A stretch of 64,000 nt of DNA, taken from assembly GCA_036504035.1 (NCBI GenBank), contig DASXVV010000014.1, positions 1-64,000 on the forward strand, given 5' to 3'. A program made the position numbers and the translations under genes. Every line of letters begins with the position of its first letter. Within the stretch, counting starts at the first letter, position 1. The notes beneath the pieces are model-generated. The model saw nothing but the letters and a program-made list of their open reading frames with translations. It was not told the origin of the DNA and did no database searches. The DNA is from Candidatus Deferrimicrobiaceae bacterium. Its GTDB lineage: Bacteria; Desulfobacterota; Deferrimicrobia; Deferrimicrobiales; Deferrimicrobiaceae. This document shows positions 44,358-51,528 of the stretch, piece after piece.

Positions 44358-46106
44358 GTGAAAAAAATCTACGGTTCCCTCGGTTTCAAACTCATCCTGG
44401 CCTCGATGTTCCTGGCGCTGGTCACAATCAGCCTCGGCGGCGTCATGGTCTATAAAATCAGCGAAGACGCCATCAAGGTCGACGCACAGAAAACCGCACG
44501 CGACCTGGCCCGCGAGATGAGCTCCTTCAAGTCCGAGGGATCCGAGGACAACGGCAAGCTGGTCGACGCATTGACCTCGATGAAGGTCGACAAGTTCGGC
44601 GCCGCCTGGGTAATGGATCGCAACGGCTTTCTGATCGCGCACATGGATCCGAAATTCCGGAACATGGTCGAGGCGCAGACCTACATCGGCGATACCTACG
44701 TCAATCTCAACGTGGCCGAACAGCCGATCCAGCAGCTCGGCGAAAAGAATCTGGTCCACAAGGCCAAGCTCCAGGAGTTGCTCGAAAAGTTCGACGGCGG
44801 GTTCGGAACCTACACCTTCCTGGGCGACAACAAGATCATCGCGTTCCGCGTCATCAAGGAAAAAGGGTGGTTGGTCGCCGTAGACCAACCGATCTCAACC
44901 GCCTTTTCCGAACTCGACCGGATCAAGCGCATGATCATGATCACTTGTGTGGCGATGGCCGTGCTCGTCATGGCGTTTACCTGGTTCGCCATGCGCATCA
45001 TCATCCGCCCCTACTACAAAGAACAGGAAGAATCCAACCTCCGACTCGAAATGATGAACCAGGAGCTCATGGCGTCACGAAAGAAACTCGAGAAAGCAGG
45101 CAACAGTCTCACGCGGCTTTACGATCTCAGCATTGCGATGCAGTACTCCGGCTTCCTCGAATCTCACTTGCCGCTGGTGCTGGGCGTCGCCCAGGAACGG
45201 TTCGACGTCGACCGCATCCTGCTCATGATGCCCGATGAAGAAGGCAAGTTGCTGCGTTGCCGTGCCTCGGTCGGCAACGTGTTCGAATCCGAAGAGAAGA
45301 TCGCCGTGCCCCTGTCGGCCCAGGGGGGGGCGATGGCCCGCGTATTCATGACCAAACAGACCCTCCATTTCGACGGCGCGACATCGCTGCCCGCCGACCT
45401 TCGACTTGTCCCCCCGCATTCCCAGATCCGCTCCCTCCGGTCGAAGGCCTTCGCGGTGTTCCCGCTCGCGTCCAAGGACAGGGTCATCGGGGTCCTGGGG
45501 GTCGATAACAAGATGAGCCGCCGCCCGTTGACGGGCGAAGACGTTCAGGCGATCGAAGACTTCGCCTACAAGATGGCTTCCCTCATCGAAAACACGATTC
45601 AGGTCCAAAGCATCCGGAAGGCCGCGCAAGAGATGGAAAATCGCGATCGGCTGACCGGGCTGTTCCACATTCGACACGTCAAGGGGCTGGCGGACGAATT
45701 CATCGCGTCCGCCGTTCGGGACCATGCGCCCTTTGCCGCCGGTCTCCTTTACCTTGCCAACTTCAAGGAATACAACGAGCTCAACGGATATCAGCGCGGA
45801 GATTTCGTCCTCCAGAAGACGGCGGAGCTGCTCAAGGGGCAGGAGGTCATGGGCGTGGTCCCCGCCCGGTGCTTCGGCGCGACTTTCCTGGCGCTCTTCC
45901 CCGGAAAGAACCGCGAGCAGGGTCAGTACCTCGTCGACCAGTTCATGAAGGAGCTCGGGCAGTTCGCCTTCTACGGCGAAAAGCGGCTTTCCGAGGGCCG
46001 TCTGGTCTTCAGGACTTCGGTGCTCGAGTACAACCGGGACTCCGGCCAGACCTTCGACGAATTCTTCGGTTCGCTCGAGACGCTCGAAAACGACGGTCAG
46101 GGCTGA
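44358..46106 (+). CDS. Membrane sensor: dCache-like, GAF, degenerate GGDEF
   Basis: A 582-aa protein starting at GTG 44358. Membrane segments lie at about 11-33 and 192-216. Between them is a periplasmic PAS/dCache-like sensor (AAWVMDRNGFLIAHMD, and GWLVAVDQP). A GAF domain (about 250-410, ending FAVFPLASKDRVIGVLGVDN) and a GGDEF-like domain (from RDRLTGLFHIRH) follow. The catalytic GGDEF signature is replaced by ARCFGATF (503-510), so cyclic-di-GMP synthesis is unlikely. It may bind GTP or act as a protein-interaction module. It is seven bases after the cytochrome gene, so it may sense redox or ligand state of that system. Confidence 0.8.
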   Translation: MKKIYGSLGFKLILASMFLALVTISLGGVMVYKISEDAIKVDAQKTARDLAREMSSFKSEGSEDNGKLVDALTSMKVDKFGAAWVMDRNGFLIAHMDPKFRNMVEAQTYIGDTYVNLNVAEQPIQQLGEKNLVHKAKLQELLEKFDGGFGTYTFLGDNKIIAFRVIKEKGWLVAVDQPISTAFSELDRIKRMIMITCVAMAVLVMAFTWFAMRIIIRPYYKEQEESNLRLEMMNQELMASRKKLEKAGNSLTRLYDLSIAMQYSGFLESHLPLVLGVAQERFDVDRILLMMPDEEGKLLRCRASVGNVFESEEKIAVPLSAQGGAMARVFMTKQTLHFDGATSLPADLRLVPPHSQIRSLRSKAFAVFPLASKDRVIGVLGVDNKMSRRPLTGEDVQAIEDFAYKMASLIENTIQVQSIRKAAQEMENRDRLTGLFHIRHVKGLADEFIASAVRDHAPFAAGLLYLANFKEYNELNGYQRGDFVLQKTAELLKGQEVMGVVPARCFGATFLALFPGKNREQGQYLVDQFMKELGQFAFYGEKRLSEGRLVFRTSVLEYNRDSGQTFDEFFGSLETLENDGQG

Positions 46107-46120
46107 GCGGGGCGCGAGGG

Positions 46121-46717
46121 TTGGCCAGGCATCCGGGACCCCCCCCGCGCTTCCTCATCTTCGATTCCACCGGAGAGGCGTGGCCCAAGGTCGTCCTTCC
46201 CCAGGTCGCATTCGCCGGGAGATCCAACGTCGGCAAGTCGTCGCTCCTCAACGCGCTGACCGGCCAAAAACACCTTGCGCGCACGAGTCGCACACCGGGC
46301 CGGACCCGCGGGATCGTGTTCTTCGAAATCGAAGGCCGTTATGCCTTCGCCGACCTTCCCGGCTATGGGTTCGCCAAGGTGTCGAAAGACGAGCGGGATT
46401 CATGGAAGACGCTGCTCGAAAGCTACTTTTCGTCTTCCCGATGGCTCCGGAAGGTGTACCTGCTTGTCGACCTCCGGCGCGGTCCCGAGGAAGAGGAGCG
46501 GATGCTGGCCGAATACCTATCCGCCGCCGGCGTATCATACCGCTGGATCGCGACCAAGGCAGACAAGCTGAAGCGGAGCGAATTACCGGGAGCTCTTGCG
46601 CGTTTTTCCGGGACGGGCTGGCTCGATGCGGGGGGACCCGCAGCCGTATGTTCGGCCGAGACGAAGGACGGGATCGACGCACTCTGGAAAGACATCCGTA
46701 ACGCTTTTTCATCTTGA
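46121..46717 (+). CDS. engB: EngB/YihA ribosome-biogenesis GTPase
   Basis: A 198-aa GTPase. The G1 loop GRSNVGKSS, G2 SRTPGRTRG, G3 DLPGYGFAKV, and G4 TKAD (IATKADKLKRSE) are complete. EngB helps assemble the 50S ribosomal subunit. The start is TTG at 46121, the only sensible site; the open frame continues upstream into the sensor gene, which is a different reading frame. There is no ATG before residue 130. It lies 14 bases after the sensor gene. Confidence 0.85.
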   Translation: MARHPGPPPRFLIFDSTGEAWPKVVLPQVAFAGRSNVGKSSLLNALTGQKHLARTSRTPGRTRGIVFFEIEGRYAFADLPGYGFAKVSKDERDSWKTLLESYFSSSRWLRKVYLLVDLRRGPEEEERMLAEYLSAAGVSYRWIATKADKLKRSELPGALARFSGTGWLDAGGPAAVCSAETKDGIDALWKDIRNAFSS

Positions 46718-46742
46718 GATTCTCCCTGCAAGCGGATATCAT
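46714..46742 (+). promoter_or_regulatory. Predicted promoter for nfnAB
   Basis: TTGAGA (46714-46719), a 17-base spacer and TATCAT (46737-46742). The -35 box overlaps the engB stop codon. Confidence 0.42.
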
Positions 46743-46834
46743 ATAAAGGTTTCATTTCGTCCGTTGGCGCCAGCCAAAATGTGTTTGAAATTTCGGCAGC
46801 CTAGCCGGTCCCCGGCGGGCATGGAGGGTAACCC

Positions 46835-47686
46835 GTGTTTCCAATCGTAGAAAGCAGAGAGATCGCCAAGAACGTCTTCTTCCAGAAGATCCAGGCTCCC
46901 CGCGTCGCGAAGAAGCGCAAGGCAGGCCAGTTCCTCGTCCTTCGCAAGGGCGAGCAGGGCGAGCGCATTCCGCTCACCATCGTCAACTCCGATCCCGTCG
47001 AAGGCACCGTCACCATCATCTTCCAGGTCGTGGGAAAGTCCACCGCCGAGCTTTCGCAGATGAAGGCGGGGGAAGCGCTTCAGGACGTCGTCGGGCCGCT
47101 GGGTCTCGCGACCCACGTCGAGAACTTCGGCACCGTGGTTTGCGTCTGCGGCGGCATCGGCACCGCGCCGCTGCTTCCCATCGCCACCTCGATCAAGAAC
47201 GCCGGCAACAAGCTGGTCTCCATCGTCGGCGCCCGCAACAAGGACCTCATCATCCTCGAGGACGAGATGAAGGCGATCTCCGACGAACTCATCGTCACGA
47301 CCGACGACGGTTCCTACGCCAAAAAGGGCTTCGTCACCACCGCCCTGCAGGAAATGATCGACGCCAAGACCAAGATCGACCTGGTTATCGCCATCGGCCC
47401 CGTGCCGATGATGCGCGCCGTCTCCGAAGTGACACGCCCCCATAACATCAAGACGATGGTCAGCCTCAACCCGATCATGGTCGACGCGACCGGCATGTGC
47501 GGCGCCTGCCGCGTCACGGTCGGGGGCGAAACCAAGTTCGTCTGCGTCGACGGCCCCGAGTTCGACGGGCATCTGGTCGACTTCAAGGAACTCACGATGC
47601 GAAATCGGGCCTATCTCCGCGAAGAGAAGGTCGCGATGGAGAAATTCGAACACAAGGATGGCAAGTGCATGGGAGGGTCCAACTAA
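46835..47686 (+). CDS. nfnA: NfnA/SudB-like FAD/NAD-binding reductase subunit with [2Fe-2S]
   Basis: A 283-aa ferredoxin-NADP-reductase-fold protein of the NfnA/SudB/PyrK group. GERIPLTIVN contacts flavin, CGGIGTAPLLPIA binds the nicotinamide nucleotide, and a C-terminal four-Cys region (MCGACRVTVGG, then FVCVDGPEFDGH) binds a [2Fe-2S] cluster. With NfnB it would catalyse electron bifurcation between NADPH, NAD and ferredoxin, or sulfide-linked NADP reduction. The GTG at 46835 is set by GGAGGG six bases before it. It overlaps nfnB by one base (TAATG). Confidence 0.85.
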   Translation: MFPIVESREIAKNVFFQKIQAPRVAKKRKAGQFLVLRKGEQGERIPLTIVNSDPVEGTVTIIFQVVGKSTAELSQMKAGEALQDVVGPLGLATHVENFGTVVCVCGGIGTAPLLPIATSIKNAGNKLVSIVGARNKDLIILEDEMKAISDELIVTTDDGSYAKKGFVTTALQEMIDAKTKIDLVIAIGPVPMMRAVSEVTRPHNIKTMVSLNPIMVDATGMCGACRVTVGGETKFVCVDGPEFDGHLVDFKELTMRNRAYLREEKVAMEKFEHKDGKCMGGSN

Positions 47687-49116
47687 TGGCCGAAATCACC
47701 CCCAAACCGCGCCCGAAACCGTTCAGCATCCCCCGGCAGCCGATGCCCGAGCAGCCGGCCTCGGTCCGGGTCAAGAATTTCAACGAAGTCCCCTACGGTT
47801 TCACAGCCGATCTGGCCGTTCTCGAGGCGCAGCGCTGCATTCAGTGCAAGAACCCGGCATGCGTGAAGGGTTGCCCCGTCAGCGTCAAGATCCCCGAGTT
47901 CATCGATCTGGTCGCCAAGGGAAAGTTTGCCGAGGCCGCAAGGAAGATCAAGGAAACCAATGCGCTTCCCGCAGTGTGCGGCCGAGTTTGCCCGCAGGAA
48001 GAGCAGTGCGAGGCGCCCTGCGTGCTCGGCAAGAAAGGCGACCCGGTGGCCATCGGCCGCCTCGAGCGCTTTGTCGCCGATTTCGAGCGGGTCACCGGCA
48101 ATGTCGAGATCCCCAAGCCCGGCGCTTCCACCGGCAAGAAGGTCGCCATCGTCGGCGGCGGTCCCGCCGGTCTAACCGTCGCGGGCGATCTGGTCGCCTT
48201 CGGCCACGACGTCACGATCTTCGAGGCGCTCCACAAGGCGGGCGGCGTGCTCATGTACGGCATTCCCGAGTTCCGCCTTCCGAAAGACATCGTCCAGGCC
48301 GAAGTCGAGTACATCCAGAAGTGCGGCGCCAAGCTCGAGTGCGACGTGGTCATCGGCAAGACGATCACCATCGACGAGCTTTTGGAAGAAGAAGGGTTCG
48401 ACGCGGTGTTTGTCGGTACCGGCGCCGGGCTGCCCTACTTCATGAACATCCCGGGCGAGAACCTCATCGGCGTCTATTCCGCCAACGAGTACCTCACCCG
48501 CGCGAACCTGATGAAGGCGTACGACTTCCCCACTTCCGATACGCCCCTTTCCAAGGTCAAGAACGTCGCGGTCGTCGGCGGCGGCAACGTCGCCATGGAT
48601 TCGGCGCGCACTGCCAAACGCATGGGCGCCGAGAACGTCTACCTCATCTACCGGCGCTCCAAGAAAGAAATGCCGGCCCGCATCGAGGAAATCCACCACG
48701 CTGAAGAAGAGGGGATCGATTTCCGGCTTCTCAACAATCCGCTCCAGTTCATCGGCAACGAGGACGGGTGGGTCACCGAGGTCGAGTGCCAGGTGATGGA
48801 GCTGGGCGAGCCTGACGCCTCGGGGCGCCGGCGGCCGGTTCCGGTCAAGGACTCCGAGTACAAGCTCCCGGTCGACGTCGTCATCATGTCGATCGGCAAC
48901 GGCGCCAACCCGCTGGTCCCGGCCACAACGCCCGGGCTCGACACCAACAAGTGGGGGAACATCCTCGCCGACCAGGAAACCGGAAAGACCAGCAAGAAGG
49001 GCGTCTTCGCCGGCGGCGACATCGTCATCGGCGCCGCGACCGTCATCCTCGCGATGGGCGCGGGCCGCAAGGCTGCCGCGGCCATTCACGACTACCTGAT
49101 GACCGGCAACTGGTAA
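47686..49116 (+). CDS. nfnB: NfnB/SudA/GltD-like FAD-dependent reductase subunit
   Basis: A 476-aa protein. The N-terminal Fe-S domain has RCIQCKNPACVKGCPV and CGRVCPQEEQCEAPC. The FAD motif is VAIVGGGPAGLTVAGDL and the NADP motif VAVVGGGNVAMDSARTAKRMG; the final FAD segment is GVFAGGDIVIGAATVILAMGAGRKAA. This matches the NfnB/GltD family, and pairing with the NfnA-like gene indicates NfnAB rather than glutamate synthase (no large GltB subunit is nearby). It acts in cytoplasmic redox balance of an anaerobe. A strong terminator follows. Confidence 0.87.
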   Translation: MAEITPKPRPKPFSIPRQPMPEQPASVRVKNFNEVPYGFTADLAVLEAQRCIQCKNPACVKGCPVSVKIPEFIDLVAKGKFAEAARKIKETNALPAVCGRVCPQEEQCEAPCVLGKKGDPVAIGRLERFVADFERVTGNVEIPKPGASTGKKVAIVGGGPAGLTVAGDLVAFGHDVTIFEALHKAGGVLMYGIPEFRLPKDIVQAEVEYIQKCGAKLECDVVIGKTITIDELLEEEGFDAVFVGTGAGLPYFMNIPGENLIGVYSANEYLTRANLMKAYDFPTSDTPLSKVKNVAVVGGGNVAMDSARTAKRMGAENVYLIYRRSKKEMPARIEEIHHAEEEGIDFRLLNNPLQFIGNEDGWVTEVECQVMELGEPDASGRRRPVPVKDSEYKLPVDVVIMSIGNGANPLVPATTPGLDTNKWGNILADQETGKTSKKGVFAGGDIVIGAATVILAMGAGRKAAAAIHDYLMTGNW

Positions 49117-49134
49117 TCCGGGCCGCCTGACCGA

Positions 49135-49181
49135 AAGACACCGCCCCCCGGGACCAGTGCCCGGGGGGCGGTGTCTTTTTT
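49135..49181 (+). terminator. Rho-independent terminator after nfnB
   Basis: A perfect 18-bp stem (49135-49152 with 49160-49177), a 7-base loop and a six-T run (49176-49181). Confidence 0.92.
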
Positions 49182-49241
49182 GGAAGGTTCAAATCATTCG
49201 TGCGCCGGGCGATTACGCCGGATGCCCGCTTCCGTAGCGCA

Positions 49242-49321
49242 GGGGACGGGGGGGGCTGAACGCAGTGCCGGTGGATAGAACTGTTGCGGCTGATGACGGA
49301 GTGAACGGCCCCCCCCTCCCC
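49242..49321. repeat. Long-loop inverted repeat with G8/C8 runs
   Basis: The 14-base arm 49242-49255 ends in eight G, and the 13-base arm 49309-49321 begins with eight C; they pair over 13 bases with one bulged C. The loop is 53 bases. It lies in the 183-base gap between convergent genes, which otherwise holds no gene or promoter that I recognise. It could terminate the minus-strand HgdB-like gene. Confidence 0.55.
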
Positions 49322-49364
49322 GGAGCGAAGGATCGGCGGCATTCGGCAGTGTACGGCGGCCGGT

Positions 49365-50339
49365 TCATGCGGTCAGCATCTCGACGAACGCCTCGATCCG
49401 GATGCGGGTTCGTTCATCGACGGGTCCAGGGTTTTCGCCTTCGAGCGTCAGCACCGGCAGGCCGATCTTTTCGCGGAGCAGGATATCCTCGATCTGCCGG
49501 AAGCAGAACGACTGGACATAGTGGACGACCCCGTCTATCCCGCGGCGCTTCACCTCGTTTTTGATGTCTTCGAGGCGGTCAAAGATGGAATAGGGGTAGG
49601 TGTAGCGAAGGTACTGCTCCAGCAGGGTGGCCGACGGTCCCGGCATCGCGAACTGCCGGGATACCTCGTTGAAGACGACCCGGGCCCCGGCCGCCTCGAA
49701 CGCTCCGTGCAATCCGGAGACGATCGGGGGAACGCCGACGAAGCCGATGCGCGGCCCGCCGGTGCGCGCGGGTCTTGTGGAGGCCCCGGCGAGGAATTCC
49801 CGGGCGCGGGCCGCGTAACTCGACGGGTCCCCCTCGAAATCGGAACAGCCGACGAGCCACAAGTGGTTCTCCTCGCCTGTGACCTGGCCGCTTTCCCAGG
49901 TCAGGCGGTCGATTTCGTGCACGGGAGCGCGGACGGCGTCCAGCGTCTTTTTCCATCGCTCGCCGTCGGCCGGCGTTGCCCCGAAGCGGGACGCCATCTT
50001 TTCGAGCTCGTTCGTGAGAAGGACGGGGTCGCGATCGAACGGGAACGCGAAGGGGGTCACGTTGACGCCGCGGTGCATCAAAACTTCCATCAGCGCCTGC
50101 GTGTAGCTGCAATCGCCTTGCGTGACGGCCACGATGTCGCGGAATCCATGGGCGCGCACGACGCCGTAGATCCCCTTGATCCAGCCGCAGCAGTTCCGGG
50201 GGAATCCGTCGCTTTCGGCCATCCGGATGAAGTCGCCGGGCGAGTCGGAGGCGATGAAGATGTTGTTGAGGTCGACCGGCGTGTGTCCGCCCGCGAAGAG
50301 CAGCTCGACGGGAATGGTTGTCGTGAATCCTACTCGCAC
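49365..50339 (-). CDS. 2-hydroxyacyl-CoA dehydratase D-component (HgdB/BcrC-like) protein
   Basis: A 324-aa protein of the 2-hydroxyglutaryl-CoA dehydratase D family, shorter than typical full HgdB subunits (about 380-430 aa). Cys50-Cys51 (RNCCGWIKG), Cys77 (GDCSY) and Cys279 (SFCFRQIED) are the likely cluster ligands. GSCDF-like GCSDFEGDPS and EGENPG are also seen. Family members bind a low-potential [4Fe-4S] cluster and need an activator ATPase, but no activator or second subunit gene is nearby. It may be a stand-alone reductase of unknown substrate. The next upstream gene on this strand encodes a small membrane protein eight bases away. Confidence 0.75.
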   Translation of the reverse strand: MRVGFTTTIPVELLFAGGHTPVDLNNIFIASDSPGDFIRMAESDGFPRNCCGWIKGIYGVVRAHGFRDIVAVTQGDCSYTQALMEVLMHRGVNVTPFAFPFDRDPVLLTNELEKMASRFGATPADGERWKKTLDAVRAPVHEIDRLTWESGQVTGEENHLWLVGCSDFEGDPSSYAARAREFLAGASTRPARTGGPRIGFVGVPPIVSGLHGAFEAAGARVVFNEVSRQFAMPGPSATLLEQYLRYTYPYSIFDRLEDIKNEVKRRGIDGVVHYVQSFCFRQIEDILLREKIGLPVLTLEGENPGPVDERTRIRIEAFVEMLTA

Positions 50340-50347
50340 GGGGGAGG

Positions 50348-50632
50348 TCAGTCCCCCTTGATGAAGAGAAAGTAGATGACGATGACGGCGACCACGGCGG
50401 TTCCCCCGCCGAAGATGGCCAGGTCGTTCCCGAGCGGCCCGGCCGACTCGTTCATGTTCGTGTAGCGGATCACGGCCATGAAGGCGCCGATCCCGAAGAG
50501 CAGGAGCAGGATCATCTTCCAGCGGAACAGGATGGAGAGCACGACCATGACCCCGACGGCCGTCAACGCCATCGGATGTTTCGCCATCGCGATGAGGTTG
50601 GGAGTTGAGAGCGACTCGATAAAGGCGTTCAT
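50348..50632 (-). CDS. Small two- or three-span membrane protein, unknown function
   Basis: A 94-aa protein with hydrophobic segments near residues 22-37 (ALTAVGVMVVLSILF), 38-52 (MILLLLFGIGAFMAV) and 71-90 (LAIFGGGTAVVAVIVIYFLF). The ATG at 50632 is chosen because GGGAAGGGAC lies about ten bases upstream; a frame open from 50728 includes unlikely hydrophilic codons. It precedes the HgdB-like gene by eight bases and is probably co-transcribed. No family recognised. Confidence 0.6.
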   Translation of the reverse strand: MNAFIESLSTPNLIAMAKHPMALTAVGVMVVLSILFRWKMILLLLFGIGAFMAVIRYTNMNESAGPLGNDLAIFGGGTAVVAVIVIYFLFIKGD

Positions 50633-50672
50633 GGCGTTTTGTCCCTTCCCTGGGCCGTTGGGCGCCGTTTTG

Positions 50673-50701
50673 TTGACAACCATACGATAGCGTCCTAAGT
50701 T
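50673..50701 (+). promoter_or_regulatory. Predicted promoter for murI-metH
   Basis: Consensus TTGACA (50673-50678), a 17-base spacer and a weak TAAGTT (50696-50701) upstream of the murI GTG. Confidence 0.4.
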
Positions 50702-50730
50702 AGAAAAATCAAAGATTTGAAGGAGCATGC

Positions 50731-51528
50731 GTGGATCGCCCGATCGGTGTATTCGATTCCGGCGTCGGGGGGCTGACCGTCCTCCGGGAGCTGGTCCGGA
50801 CGCTTCCGCAGGAAAGGTTCGTCTATATCGGCGATACCGCCCGCGTTCCGTACGGCACGAAATCCCGTGAAACCGTCACGCGATACGCGATCGAGATCGC
50901 GAATCACCTCATCGTGCGGCACGATATCAAGATGCTCGTCGTTGCCTGCAACACCGCATCTTCGCTGTCGCTGCCCGTGCTTCGGAAAATCTACAAGATT
51001 CCCGTGGTCGGCATGGTAGACCCGTGCGTGCGTCGCGCCGCGGCATTGCCGCTTCGCACCTCGATCGGGGTGATCGGCACGGCCGGGACCATCCGGTCCG
51101 GCGCCTACGATGAGGCGTTGCGCGTCGCCATCGCGGGCGCGGAGGTCCGATCCCTCGCCTGCCCGCTCTTCGTGGCGCTGGTCGAGGAAGGCGTCACCGC
51201 CAACGCCATCACGCGGGCGGTGGTCGCGGAATACCTCGAGCCCTTCCGGCAGGAGCCGCCCGATTCGCTGATCCTCGGGTGCACGCACTACCCGGTGCTC
51301 AAGGACCCCATCCGCGAATTCCTGGGCGACTCGGTCACCCTGATCGATTCCGGCGAGGAGGCGGCGCATGTCGTCGACATCCTGCTTTCCGAAGGCGACA
51401 TCAAGCGGCGGGGCGACTCCGCGGGTGACATCCGCTTCCTCGTGACGGACGACCCCGACCGTTTCACGCTGGTCGGCGAACGATTCTTCGGAGAAAAGAT
51501 GGCATCGGTCGAAAGGATCACGCTGTGA
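50731..51528 (+). CDS. murI: Glutamate racemase
   Basis: A 265-aa protein that makes D-glutamate for peptidoglycan. IGVFDSGVGGLTVLREL is the family start. The two catalytic cysteines are Cys73 (VVACNTASS) and Cys184 (LGCTHYPVL). GDTARVPYG is also present. The GTG at 50731 has AAGGAG six bases upstream. It overlaps metH by four bases (GTGA). Confidence 0.95.
   Translation: MDRPIGVFDSGVGGLTVLRELVRTLPQERFVYIGDTARVPYGTKSRETVTRYAIEIANHLIVRHDIKMLVVACNTASSLSLPVLRKIYKIPVVGMVDPCVRRAAALPLRTSIGVIGTAGTIRSGAYDEALRVAIAGAEVRSLACPLFVALVEEGVTANAITRAVVAEYLEPFRQEPPDSLILGCTHYPVLKDPIREFLGDSVTLIDSGEEAAHVVDILLSEGDIKRRGDSAGDIRFLVTDDPDRFTLVGERFFGEKMASVERITL

Noticed and set aside
44358-46106. Active diguanylate cyclase
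   Set aside because: The GGDEF signature is replaced by ARCFGATF.
47686-49116. Glutamate synthase small subunit (gltD)
   Set aside because: It is paired with an NfnA-type subunit and no gltB is nearby.
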